A stretch of DNA of 64,000 nt from assembly GCF_000283515.1 (NCBI RefSeq), contig NC_015976.1:2884501-2948500 (forward strand). The letters run 5' to 3'. Made by a program: the position numbers and the translations under genes. Positions within the stretch are counted from its first letter, which is position 1; each line of letters starts with the position of its first letter. This document shows, one piece after another, positions 25,184 to 33,638 of the stretch. The DNA is from Sphingobium sp. SYK-6. GTDB lineage: Bacteria > Pseudomonadota > Alphaproteobacteria > Sphingomonadales > Sphingomonadaceae. Under the pieces are notes generated by a model. It ran no database searches, was not told the DNA's origin, and saw only the letters and a list, made by a program, of their open reading frames with translations.

Positions 25184-26238
25184 CAATGAATGCCGCTTAC
25201 GCCCAGTTCCTGGCGGCCGATCCAACAGATCGACGAGATGCGTTCATCGGCGCCGGGCAGCGGCTCGGCACGGCGCCCCAGAATATCGAGAAGGATTTCT
25301 GGGTCTGCTGGACCCTTGATGCGCTGTTCAACGGTCCGGCGTCCCACGGCCCACGCTTCCTGTTCAAAGGGGGTACGTCGCTGTCGAAGGGCTTCGGCCT
25401 GATTCAACGTTTCTCCGAGGACATCGACATCACGGTGTTTCGCGAAGACATCGGCCAAGACGCAAGCGTCGAGGCGCTGCAGGAGATGTCCGGCAAGAAG
25501 CGACAGGCCAAACTCGATGCCATCAAGGCGGCATGCCAAGCCTTCATAGGCGGAGACCTGCTCGCCCAGCTTTCGGAGACCCTAGCCGGTGCAGTTGGCG
25601 AGGGCATGGCAGGCGCGAAGGTCGAACTCGATCGGGACGATGAAAGCGGACAGAGCCTTCTCCTTTGGTATCCAAGCGTGACCGCCGAGTCCGATGGCTA
25701 CATCCGCAAAGCCGTCAAAATAGAATCCGGGGCCAAATCCGCTCTCGACCCTCATGCCCGCCATAGTGTCGTTCCCTATCTCGCCGATGATCTGCCCGGC
25801 CTCGATCTAACGGTCGCCAACGTGACCATCGTCGACGCGGAACGGACCTTCTGGGACAAGGTCGTCATTCTCCATGGCCTCCGCCGCTGGTTCGACGCCC
25901 GCCAGGTTCTGCGTGCGGGTGGCCAGCGCGTCTCACGCCACTATTACGACGTGCATCAACTGATGGTCGCCGGAGCGGGCGCTTCCGCAATGGCCAATCA
26001 AGAACTCGGCAGGGATTGCGTCGCGCACGCCCGGATGTTCTTCAACAGCCGCGACCTCGACCTCGCTCACGCTGAACCCGGCAGCTTCTCCCTGACGCCG
26101 ACCGATGCGATGATCGCTGACCTCCGCCGCGACTATGGTGCCATGGCCGGCATGATCTTCGGCGATGTGCCCGACTTCGATGCCGTCCTCGCGACCGTTG
26201 AAACGCTCCAGCGCTCGCTGAACGAACCGGCTGCTTGA
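25180..26238 (+). CDS. AbiEii-type nucleotidyltransferase toxin
   Basis: This is the toxin of the type IV pair, a nucleotidyltransferase that AbiE and MenT studies connect with tRNA modification and growth arrest. The signature is FLFKGGTSLSKGF (motif I, GGTSLS) with the carboxylates in RFSEDIDITVF; motif III/IV segments appear around VTIVDAERTFWDKVVILH and SRHYYDVHQL. At 352 residues it is full length and uninterrupted. The start ATG overlaps the antitoxin stop (ATGA). Confidence 0.9.
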   Translation: MTMNAAYAQFLAADPTDRRDAFIGAGQRLGTAPQNIEKDFWVCWTLDALFNGPASHGPRFLFKGGTSLSKGFGLIQRFSEDIDITVFREDIGQDASVEALQEMSGKKRQAKLDAIKAACQAFIGGDLLAQLSETLAGAVGEGMAGAKVELDRDDESGQSLLLWYPSVTAESDGYIRKAVKIESGAKSALDPHARHSVVPYLADDLPGLDLTVANVTIVDAERTFWDKVVILHGLRRWFDARQVLRAGGQRVSRHYYDVHQLMVAGAGASAMANQELGRDCVAHARMFFNSRDLDLAHAEPGSFSLTPTDAMIADLRRDYGAMAGMIFGDVPDFDAVLATVETLQRSLNEPAA

Positions 26239-26260
26239 TTATCGCGGGCGGCTTCGCCCT

Positions 26261-26294
26261 TTGTCCGAAATTTGTAGGCGTATTTCTGACAAAG
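26261..26294. promoter_or_regulatory. Second 34-bp operator-like palindrome, downstream of the AbiE operon
   Basis: TTTGTCCGAAATTTGTA and GGCGTATTTCTGACAAA are the same length and layout as the upstream operator, with several changes near the centre. It begins 22 nt after the toxin stop. It could be a second AbiEi site or a scar showing how the module moved. Confidence 0.55.
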
Positions 26295-26708
26295 AGCAGC
26301 CGGATGCCCGAAAAGACTCGAACCATCCCGTCATGCGGGGTCCAAGCTCGTTTACCGGCGTCCAGATACCCAATGATTTAATCGGCATGGCACGGCCCAA
26401 TGATGACCTTCTGAGGCATCTTATTCATTGCGACAGTCGCCATCTGTGATCAGCGGGTTGCGGCTGCTTCCGACCAGAGCCGGTCGTTCAGTTTAGCCAC
26501 CGAGATGTCCGTTTCTGGCGGAAGCTGTCGATGGGACGCATCGAGGCGGATCGTCAGCAACACGCCATTCTTGTACATTCCAAGGAGACGTCAACTTGCT
26601 TCAAAAACGTATGATAAAAAAATAGTCAATTTTAAGGTGATAATTTAGGATTCCTGCGCGCTCGGCTAATCGCGCAAAGGCGGCGAAAATATAGGCAGAA
26701 AGCGGGAT
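26295..26708. other. Non-coding stretch between the AbiE and retron modules
   Basis: The first part has another GACTCGAAC (26314), similar to the start of the island-end repeats. The rest resembles mobile-element debris (for example GCGGGTTGCGGCTGCTTCCG), then the composition drops to AT-rich from about 26570. No gene is supported. Confidence 0.45.
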
Positions 26709-27644
26709 CTATTCCCGCACCCTTTTCCTGAGGTTGCGTATAAATTCTGCGCCATAATAGCTTTCTAACCTACGCAAATAATCAGGCTCGACATCTTCAA
26801 CGAAGGCTAAAATCCCCTGGACATGCATTAATTGATCATTTGTCAACTGACCGATAAGTGCCCGATGCACTTCCGCCCTTATCTCCCGTTTGCGCTTTCT
26901 TCCGAGAGAAACCTTGCCATCGTTGGTTAATATCAAACCTGTAACCTGTCTCTTGTATTTTTTTGTAGCAGATATGGTCTTGTCTGGATTTATATTGAGC
27001 CGTGGATAATGATTATTTTTTATCGCGCGCGCTATAACCTTAGGAACGTCAATCATGTTCCACATCCGTGAAGCGGAAAACGTTAGATCGTCGGCATATC
27101 GTGTGTATATGACTTCATCTTTGGCAACCTCGTCAGTGATAATTTTGTCAAATTCAAACATGAGAACATTGGAAAGTGCCGGGGAGGATGGCGCGCCAAT
27201 TGCAAGCCTTAATATCGTGGAATTGGCTGGCTGGTGAAATAAGATATGCGTGCTCAAACCGACATCGACAGTATCGGCGAATACTCCGTGATCTCCGCAG
27301 TATTTAATCCAATCTCGACCCTTTATAGAAGGGAAGAAGTCTTTGAAGTCAAATTTCTTTATACTTTCGTTGTGAACATGTCGAGTGGCGTTCTCTTTCA
27401 ACGAAATGCCTTGCCGGTAAGCCGTTGCTGCTGAGTGCACGGGAAGTTTGTAAAGCACGTGTTCAAGCAAAATTTTCTGCAGTACTTTAACTTCTCGAGC
27501 AGGCTGAGAAATGGTTCGTTTCCCACCATTCCTCTTAGATATGGTATAGGTTTTATACCGCTGCGGAGCATTTCGCGCGATTGACAGTATATCCGAGCGG
27601 GAAAGACCGGTGTGTTCGATCATCAAGTTTAGCAAGAATGTCAT
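26709..27644 (-). CDS. Retron reverse transcriptase
   Basis: The enzyme reverse-transcribes the msd part of the neighbouring structured RNA into msDNA linked to the msr RNA. It is 311 residues, normal for retron RTs. It has the NAxxH motif of retrons (NATRH, residues 85-89), RT motif A KFDFKDFFPSI (97-107), IGAPSSPALSN (149-159), the catalytic YADD (183-186) and the C-terminal VTG motif (234-236) with the LILTNDGKVSLGRKRKREIR region that binds the RNA. The start overlaps the effector stop as ATGA. The gene is AT-rich relative to the host, a sign of recent transfer. VTG and NAxxH distinguish it from group II intron RTs. Confidence 0.93.
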   Translation of the reverse strand: MTFLLNLMIEHTGLSRSDILSIARNAPQRYKTYTISKRNGGKRTISQPAREVKVLQKILLEHVLYKLPVHSAATAYRQGISLKENATRHVHNESIKKFDFKDFFPSIKGRDWIKYCGDHGVFADTVDVGLSTHILFHQPANSTILRLAIGAPSSPALSNVLMFEFDKIITDEVAKDEVIYTRYADDLTFSASRMWNMIDVPKVIARAIKNNHYPRLNINPDKTISATKKYKRQVTGLILTNDGKVSLGRKRKREIRAEVHRALIGQLTNDQLMHVQGILAFVEDVEPDYLRRLESYYGAEFIRNLRKRVRE

Positions 27645-28591
27645 CGTACGGCCCCGCTCATAACGGCCTGGATTCCCGCCCAGCGGTTTTGGTCTTCATT
27701 TTGCCAATGCTCACGTATTGAAAGGCGACGGCGCTCTTTCTTTTTTTCTCGGGCTTGGGGGGCAGCTTTGATTTGCGCCGCGTCCTTTTCAAGGTCAGCA
27801 GCGACATAGAAGGTTTTGATCCCTCTACGCACTTCGTGAACCCAGCCCACTGATATTGCGCACAGGAGATACGCCCTAATCTTCTCTGTCTTAACGTAAA
27901 CGTTAAGATGAAGTAGAACCTCATCAATTTCATTTATGGTAAGCGCGCCCCATTCCTGCAGAACGCCCACTATTAATTTTATGATATGGCCAGGGTTATT
28001 TTCATTAAATGTCGTAGAACTCTTCTCTTTTTCTACGTGATATTTAATGGGCTCTTCAAGTAATGCTTTTAACCGTGAGGGATCGGCTGTAACCCTATAT
28101 TGATCTATTCTAATGATGTCCTCACTGCTAATGACGCAGACGCGGTCATCACCGTGGCGCTTCGACAGATAGGTCAGTGGGCCCAACTTAACAAAAGAGT
28201 CATCAGACCAGTACTTATCTTCGACTATAACAAATAGCCGTGATGCTATTTCATCTATTGCGCAAAAAGCACCAAGCTCCGCCAAGCTTCCACCACTTTC
28301 GCAAAACAGAATTATCAATTCTGTTATTTGCGCTAAGTCAGTTTCAAATTCCAGAATGTTTTCATAATGTTCGGAGAAAACGGAGAGCTTCGTAAAATCC
28401 TCGGCTTGAATAACATTTCGGGATCGAGTGCTTGGGAAATCCGCAATTTTCAGGAACGCATCGCGTAACGACACGGGGTTAGGCTCGTCCACGCCAGTGA
28501 ACATGCCGCCACAAAGAAAAATGACGCCTGTGGGAGCTTGGACGTGGATTTTACCCCCGTCCAAGTTATCCAGAAATGGCACCAAGGCCAT
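27641..28591 (-). CDS. Retron effector, nucleoside deoxyribosyltransferase-like with DNA-binding C-terminus
   Basis: The 316-residue protein fits the effector of type II-A retrons such as Eco1 (Ec86). The N-terminal half is Rossmann-like, with VIFLCGG (23-29) and ELIILFCESGGSLAELGAF (91-109); SGGSLAELGA corresponds to the NDT active-site segment with its Glu at about 105. The part from about 195 to 275 (NNPGHIIKLIVGVLQEWGAL ... KIRAYLLCAISVGWVHEV) looks like a winged helix. The end is Lys/Arg-rich. In Eco1 the effector is held inactive by the RT-msDNA complex and is released during phage infection. The gene begins directly after the RNA and overlaps the RT gene; there is no strong ribosome-binding site. 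Confidence 0.82.
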   Translation of the reverse strand: MALVPFLDNLDGGKIHVQAPTGVIFLCGGMFTGVDEPNPVSLRDAFLKIADFPSTRSRNVIQAEDFTKLSVFSEHYENILEFETDLAQITELIILFCESGGSLAELGAFCAIDEIASRLFVIVEDKYWSDDSFVKLGPLTYLSKRHGDDRVCVISSEDIIRIDQYRVTADPSRLKALLEEPIKYHVEKEKSSTTFNENNPGHIIKLIVGVLQEWGALTINEIDEVLLHLNVYVKTEKIRAYLLCAISVGWVHEVRRGIKTFYVAADLEKDAAQIKAAPQAREKKKERRRLSIREHWQNEDQNRWAGIQAVMSGAVR

Positions 28592-28756
28592 TAAATGCTT
28601 ACCCCAAGCCCCACAAGAGAGCGCTGTGCGTTCGAGCGGAGCGGCCCCATGGGCGAGCGCGCAGCGCTCTCTTGTGGGGCCAAAAAACTAGCCAATATAA
28701 TGATGTCTGGCGAAACGCCAGACCAAGCACCGAAGTGCTTACCGCGTAAGCGCGTC
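28592..28756 (-). ncRNA. Putative retron msr-msd RNA
   Basis: Read on the minus strand: a1 strand GCTTAC (28751-28746); hairpin AAGCAC-TTCG-GTGCTT (28740-28725); hairpin GTCTGGCG-TTT-CGCCAGAC (28723-28705); an AT-rich single strand ending in T6; then the msd with a perfect 19-bp stem GCCCCACAAGAGAGCGCTG / CAGCGCTCTCTTGTGGGGC (28680-28662 and 28626-28608) around a 35-nt loop; finally the a2 strand GTAAGC (28602-28597) just before the effector ATG. The order a1, two small hairpins, long stem, a2, effector, RT is that of Eco1. The end CTTAC-GCGG and GGGGTAAGC recalls Eco1 CTTA-GCGAG and CGTAAGG, so the branching G is probably the G after CTTAC. A TTGACA at 28785-28780 could be its -35. Confidence 0.82.
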
Positions 28757-29461
28757 CTAGCTATCAGCTTCATTCCCCCTGTCAACCGCCACTACCGATA
28801 ACGAAAAAAGGTTCGTTTCGACAAGTCGCTATTTTTTGATCGCCGGAATGCTCTGTCAAATCGATCTGCTCAGCCGCAGTCTCGGCGTATGGGAGTCGAC
28901 TGACTTCGATGCAGCTTAAAGGCATAGCAGAGTTAGATCACTCGGAGCTTCGTCGATAGCAGCTAATTAAATTTCGAAAATCGACCTGCCCGCTGTCGAC
29001 CAAAAGACATTAATCGTCTGGCACGTCTACTTATACCGATTGATATTATCCTTGGTGGATCGATCTGGATTGTCGCGCACCTGTTCGCGTCCATTAATTT
29101 TCACTACATGCGTGTCGGGGTGTTCGCCGCGCTTCACCTCGGCTACGACATTTCTCCGAGGTACGTCCTTCCTGCCGCCAATATCATAGTGCTCATTACG
29201 CCCACCGGGGCCATCGTTTTTGCCCTTAATCTTCGTACTCTTTTGCTCTCATCTCAATTGCAGCGTTAGCCACGAACGTACCTACTGCCATGTGCTATTC
29301 AACGCGCCAGCTTGCAGTCGTTCCGCTTTCGGCCACTTCTGTCGTTCTGAAATGTCGGTGGGGCGAACGTTGAGAGTCGGCTTCTGATAAGAGCTGGCGT
29401 ACCACATGTCACAGGTGAACGGCAGCAAAGTCCCAAGATCGGACGCGGGCCGGCCCCGAAC
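28757..29461. other. AT-rich region upstream of the retron, no intact gene
   Basis: TTGACA on the minus strand (28785-28780) probably belongs to the retron promoter; the -10 is poor. On the plus strand about 28970-29268 a frame without a usable start encodes a hydrophobic stretch (LLIPIDIILGGSIWIVAHLF) and ends LRTLLLSSQLQR-stop; it may be a membrane-protein remnant. Nothing else is recognised. Confidence 0.4.
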
Positions 29462-29842
29462 AAGGACTCAAACCAGTTCGTCCATCGCCGTCCGGCCTTT
29501 TCCGCGAATTGAAAGCATGCTAGTGCTGCCCGTGGCGGCTTCGCAAGTCCATGATTTGACTGCGAAATCAATCGCTTAGGCTGCCCCGCAGAAAGCTCTT
29601 CTGGGCACCATTTCTGGCCGCTAAGTGCGTCCAGAACCGTCCAGTAAGCCACTGGTTTTACAGCATAAATCGCCTGATGATCGCCGGCTAAATGTCCAGT
29701 GACGTCCGGTCAGAACCATCAACAGCACAACATCCCTGATGGTGCTATCGATGGTCCCCGGATCGACCCGGCCTGCTGGGAAGACTCCAATGCTGACTCA
29801 CATCAAAATCACATCCGCCAGGCCCGCAGCGAAGACCTATCT
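29462..29842. repeat. Island-end repeat, copy 3 (with integrase start)
   Basis: It begins GGACTCAAACCAG, contains GTCCGGCCTTTTCCGCGAAT and GGTTTTACAGCATAAATCG, and from about 29670 it is nearly identical to copy 1 up to the first codons of the integrase. It marks the right end of the AbiE-retron module. Confidence 0.72.
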
Positions 29843-30299
29843 CCTGCGCGACACCCAGGGCCTGTATCTTGCCGTTCAGCCTACAGGCTCGAAGCTGTGG
29901 CGCCTCAACTACCGGTACCTCGATAAGCAGAAGACTCTCCACCTCGGCCGCTGGCCTGAAATCGGCCTGGCCGCTGCACGCGCCAGACGAGATGAGGCCC
30001 GAAAGCAGATTGCGGAAGGCATCGATCTCGCGATCGAAAAGAAGCACGCCAAAATCGCTGCGAGATATGCGGCGGCCAACACGTTCAGCGCTGTCGCGGA
30101 GGAATGGCTCCTGGAATGCGAGCGCGAAGGCCTCGCAGCTATTACCATCGACAAAATCCGCTGGCTGCTCTCCAAGGCCTATCCGGTCATCGGCAGTCTG
30201 CCGATCTCCCAAATCACTCCCCGCGAGGCCCTCGCCGTGCTGCGTAGGATCGAAGCCACCGGCGCCTACGAAAGCGCACGGCGCATGCGCAGCGGGCTT
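29790..30299 (+). pseudogene. Tyrosine integrase, N-terminal part only
   Basis: MLTHIKITSARPAAKTYLLR, then GLYLAVQPTGSKLWRLNYRY and TLHLGRWPEIGLAAARARRD are the DUF4102 arm-binding domain of P4-like integrases. The core-binding domain runs to about ITPREALAVLRRIEATGAYE. The catalytic domain with Arg-His-Arg-Tyr is missing: an IS5-derived element begins at 30300, and behind it is the end of paoC, so a deletion followed or accompanied the insertion. The gene cannot mobilise the island. Confidence 0.88.
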
Positions 30300-30483
30300 A
30301 GGCTCCGAATCCATGGATTGGCGGGAGGGGATGTGATTCAGGTTCCGTTAGGAGACTGATCATGAGCGACCTGTATTGGCTGACGGACGAGCGCGATATG
30401 ATCGATCCCCAACAGTCTACTTCTCTGCTCTCGCACTGGCCGCCACCGTCATCTTTTGGCTGTGATCAGTGAGTCCTGAGCCT
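30300..30483. mobile_element. 184-bp internally deleted IS5-family element
   Basis: Ends are imperfect inverted repeats (left AGGCTCCGAATCCATGGAT, right read inward AGGCTCAGGACTCACTGAT). Inside, ATG 30362 starts the transposase N-terminus MSDLYWLTDE; the sequence then jumps to the transposase C-terminus in another frame (VYFSALALAATVIFWL-stop). The middle of the transposase is deleted, leaving a MITE-like derivative that could move only with a helper. It cuts the integrase gene and its right end overlaps the paoC stop codon. Confidence 0.75.
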
Positions 30484-32683
30484 AAACCGGCTTTGGCAAG
30501 CGCGAGAGATGCTTGTCCAGGGTCATCGGATAATCGCGCAACCGCACGCCGGTCGCATTGTAAATGGCATTGGCGATCGCCGCTCCCACCCCGCAGATTC
30601 CTAATTCTCCGACCCCCTTCGCCTTCATCGGAGTGGACCAGGGGTCGATGGTATCAAGGAAGATGACGTCCTGGTGCGGGATGTCGGCATAGACCGGTAC
30701 TTCGTAACCAGCCAGATCATGATTGACGAAGAAGCCGAACCGCTTGTCGACCACGAGTTCCTCCATCAGCGCCGCGCCTGCGCCCATGGTCATGGCACCG
30801 ATCACCTGACTTCGGGCTGACTTTGGATTGAGGATACGCCCGGAATCACAAACTGCGAGCATCCGCCTGATCCGCGTCTCGCCCGTGAAGGCGTCGACGG
30901 CGACCTCGACGAAATGGCCAGCGAAAGTGGATTGCTGCGCACGGTCAGCAAAGTCGTTCGCATAGTCGATACCATCCTCGGCGACGAGTTCCCCATCATG
31001 CGCAGCGTTGCGCAAAGGCAAAGCTCGATCGCCCGAGCGGACTTCCCCATCCGAAAAAGTCACATCCGCGTTGTTCAGCCCCAGGCGCGTCGCCACCTGG
31101 TCGCGCATCTTGATGCACGCGGCATAGACGCCGGCGGTCGAGTTGGCTGCGCCCCATTGGCCGCCAGAGCCGGCTGAGGCAGGAAAGTCCGAGTCGCCCA
31201 ACCTCACAATGACGTCATCCAGGTTCACGCCCATCATCTCCGCAGCGGTCTGTGCGATGATCGTGTAAGTGCCGGTCCCGATATCGGTCATATCGGTCTC
31301 GACGGTGATCTTGCCATCGCGCGACAGCCGGACCCGTGCCGCGGATCTGGTCAGCTGATTGTTGCGAAAACCGCCCGCGACGCCCATCCCGATGAGCCAG
31401 CGGCCCTCACGCACGGAGCCCGGGGTCGCCTTGCGCTTGTACCATCCGAAGCGCTCCGCTCCGGTCCTGAGGCATTCGACGAAATGACGCGCCGAAAAGG
31501 GACGCTCAGGCTTCATCGGATCGACCTGCGTATCGTTCAGGATACGAAACTCCACAGGGTCCAGCCCCAGCTTTTCAGCCATTTCATCCATGGCGATCTC
31601 AAGCGCCATCAGCCCGGGCGCTTCACCGGGCGCGCGCATCGCATTGCCTTCCGGCAGATCGAGCTGCGCCAGTTTCATGGAGACTTCCCGACTTTCCCCC
31701 GCGTAAAAAAGTCTGGTCTGCTGGACAACGGTCTCCGGCTCCCCATCCGGGAGATTCCCCGAGATGCTCTCATGCGAGATTGCGAGAATCCGCCCATCCC
31801 TGTTCGCGCCGATCCGGATATGCTGAAGCGTAGCTGGCCGATGGGTCGTGTTATTGATCATGAGCGGGCGCGTGAGGGCGACTTTCACCGGCCGCCCAAC
31901 GGTCCTGGCCCCCAGCGCCGCAAGAACGACATCGGCGCGCAGAAACAGTTTTCCGCCAAAGCCGCCCCCGACATAAGGCGAGTCAAGGCGCACCTGCTCG
32001 GGCTTGAGGGACAGTGCCCTGGCAAGATCGCGTTTCCCCCAGGCAATCATCTGGTTCGACGTCCAGACGGTGAGCTTCTCGCCTTGCCAGGCGGCGATGG
32101 TGGCGTGGGGCTCCATCATCGCATGGCTCTCATCCGGCGTGCTGTAGCGCTGGTCGAGCTTGACCTCGGACCTGGCGTAGCTGGCTGCAAAATCGCCGGC
32201 TTCGTTGGTCTCGTCCTCATCCGGAACAGGCTTGGCCCGGGCAGCCTCGCGCTCGAGATCGAATTTGCCGTCTTCCCGGGCATAATCGACCTGAATCAGC
32301 GATGCGGCGGCGCGGGCCTGCTCGAACGTCTCGGCGACCACCAGCGCGATTGCCTGATGATAATGTTGGACCGTCGCTCCACCGAACAGGTTTGCGGTGT
32401 TCTGGCCGCCGAGCGGCAGCGGCTCGTGATCCAGCGTGGTGATGATCGAGAGCACGCCGGGCGCGGCCCTGGCGTCAATGAGGTCGAACGACCGGATGGT
32501 CCCCTTGGCGATGGCCGCGCCAAGGACGAAGCCATAGGCCTGGTTCGCGGCGACGTCATGCCGTTCATAGGCATAGGGTGCCCGCCCCGTCGTCTTGAGC
32601 GGCCCGTCGATGCGATCGGTAGACCTGCCGACAACCTTGAGCTGGTCGATCGGGTTCTGGGTGGCGGGGGCATCGAACTTCAC
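30482..32683 (-). CDS. paoC: Aldehyde oxidoreductase molybdenum-binding subunit (PaoC-like)
   Basis: This is the catalytic subunit of a periplasmic xanthine-oxidase-family enzyme that oxidises aromatic aldehydes to acids. GTG 32683 gives VKFDAPATQNPIDQLKVVGR, the usual PaoC start, and 733 residues (E. coli PaoC has 732). Recognisable blocks are the hammerhead domain from TGRAPYAYERHDVAA, the Mo-binding YVGGGFGGK and GQWGAANS, and near the C-terminus KAKGVGELGICGVGAAIANA with the catalytic Glu. It lies 4 nt after the paoB stop. The stop codon is the junction with the IS5-derived element. No paoD maturation gene follows; it may be elsewhere. Confidence 0.93.
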   Translation of the reverse strand: MKFDAPATQNPIDQLKVVGRSTDRIDGPLKTTGRAPYAYERHDVAANQAYGFVLGAAIAKGTIRSFDLIDARAAPGVLSIITTLDHEPLPLGGQNTANLFGGATVQHYHQAIALVVAETFEQARAAASLIQVDYAREDGKFDLEREAARAKPVPDEDETNEAGDFAASYARSEVKLDQRYSTPDESHAMMEPHATIAAWQGEKLTVWTSNQMIAWGKRDLARALSLKPEQVRLDSPYVGGGFGGKLFLRADVVLAALGARTVGRPVKVALTRPLMINNTTHRPATLQHIRIGANRDGRILAISHESISGNLPDGEPETVVQQTRLFYAGESREVSMKLAQLDLPEGNAMRAPGEAPGLMALEIAMDEMAEKLGLDPVEFRILNDTQVDPMKPERPFSARHFVECLRTGAERFGWYKRKATPGSVREGRWLIGMGVAGGFRNNQLTRSAARVRLSRDGKITVETDMTDIGTGTYTIIAQTAAEMMGVNLDDVIVRLGDSDFPASAGSGGQWGAANSTAGVYAACIKMRDQVATRLGLNNADVTFSDGEVRSGDRALPLRNAAHDGELVAEDGIDYANDFADRAQQSTFAGHFVEVAVDAFTGETRIRRMLAVCDSGRILNPKSARSQVIGAMTMGAGAALMEELVVDKRFGFFVNHDLAGYEVPVYADIPHQDVIFLDTIDPWSTPMKAKGVGELGICGVGAAIANAIYNATGVRLRDYPMTLDKHLSRLPKPV

Positions 32684-32687
32684 GGCA

Positions 32688-33638
32688 TCAACCCTTCGCG
32701 TCGTGCAAGATGCCGGCGAGCGTCCGCTCCACCAGGTCGATCTTGAATGCATTGTCCCTGGTCGGCGTGGCGCCGGCGAGGAGGTGCCGCGCCGCCGCCT
32801 CTGCTCCTTGCGGGAGCGCGGCATCCGCAGCGTCCACGCGCCAGGGCCTGGGCGCAATCCCGCCTACTGCAACGCGACCAGAGCCATCCGCCTGGAGGAT
32901 CACGGCCACCGACACGAGCGCAAAGGCGTAGGAGGCCCGGTCGCGCACCTTGTGGTAGAAATGCCGGCCGCCAACCGGCTTGGGCAGCAGCACGGCCGTG
33001 ATCAGTTCGCCCGGCGCCAGCGCGGTTTCCCGATGCGGCGTCTCTCCGGGCAATTTGTGGAAGTCAGCGATGTTGATCGACCGGACATTGCCCTGTCCAT
33101 CGACCGTCTCCACGCGCGCATCCAGCAACCGCATCGCAACCGCCATGTCGCTCGGGTTCGTCGCGATGCAGGCCGCGTTGCCGCCGATCACCGCCAACTG
33201 GCGGGATGCCCCCTCGATGGCCGCACAGCCAGTCCCGGGCTGACGTTTGTTGCAGGGCTGGTTGGTATCGTAGAAGTAGGGACAGCGCGTGCGCTGCAGC
33301 AGATTGCCGCCGGTGGTCGCCTTGTTGCGCAGCTGTCCCGACGCACCGGCCAGAATAGCCCGGCTCAGGACAGCATAATCGCTGCGCACGCGCCGATCTG
33401 CCGCCAGCGCCGTATTGGTGACGAGCGCGCCAATCCGCAGCCCGCCGTCGGGCTCCTGCGTGATCTGATCGAGCTTCAGATCCTGAACATCGACCAGATG
33501 GGTCGGCGTTTCGATCTGGAGCTTCATGAGGTCCAGCAGGTTCGTGCCGCCGGCAATGAAGCGGGCGCCCTGCTGGCTCAAGACAGCCGTTACGGCCTGG
33601 GCGGGCGAGGTCGCGCGCTCATAGGTGAACGGCCTCAT
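32688..33638 (-). CDS. paoB: Aldehyde oxidoreductase FAD-binding subunit (PaoB-like)
   Basis: The subunit carries FAD and passes electrons between the iron-sulfur and acceptor sites. The FAD motif is [14 protein letters not shown], and [14 protein letters not shown] is the second FAD region. The extra cluster-binding cysteines of PaoB lie in [20 protein letters not shown] followed by C, consistent with the [4Fe-4S] cluster known in E. coli PaoB. It is 316 residues long. The start overlaps the paoA stop (ATGA). Confidence 0.93.
   Translation of the reverse strand: MRPFTYERATSPAQAVTAVLSQQGARFIAGGTNLLDLMKLQIETPTHLVDVQDLKLDQITQEPDGGLRIGALVTNTALAADRRVRSDYAVLSRAILAGASGQLRNKATTGGNLLQRTRCPYFYDTNQPCNKRQPGTGCAAIEGASRQLAVIGGNAACIATNPSDMAVAMRLLDARVETVDGQGNVRSINIADFHKLPGETPHRETALAPGELITAVLLPKPVGGRHFYHKVRDRASYAFALVSVAVILQADGSGRVAVGGIAPRPWRVDAADAALPQGAEAAARHLLAGATPTRDNAFKIDLVERTLAGILHDAKG

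Noticed and set aside
28608..28680. The 19-bp inverted repeat as a transcription terminator or a CRISPR repeat
   Set aside because: There is no T-run at the exit, no repeat periodicity, and it sits between small hairpins and the effector start as in a retron msd.
30362..30472. Small gene starting MSDLYWLTDE
   Set aside because: It is the transposase N-terminus fused out of frame by the internal deletion of the IS5 element.
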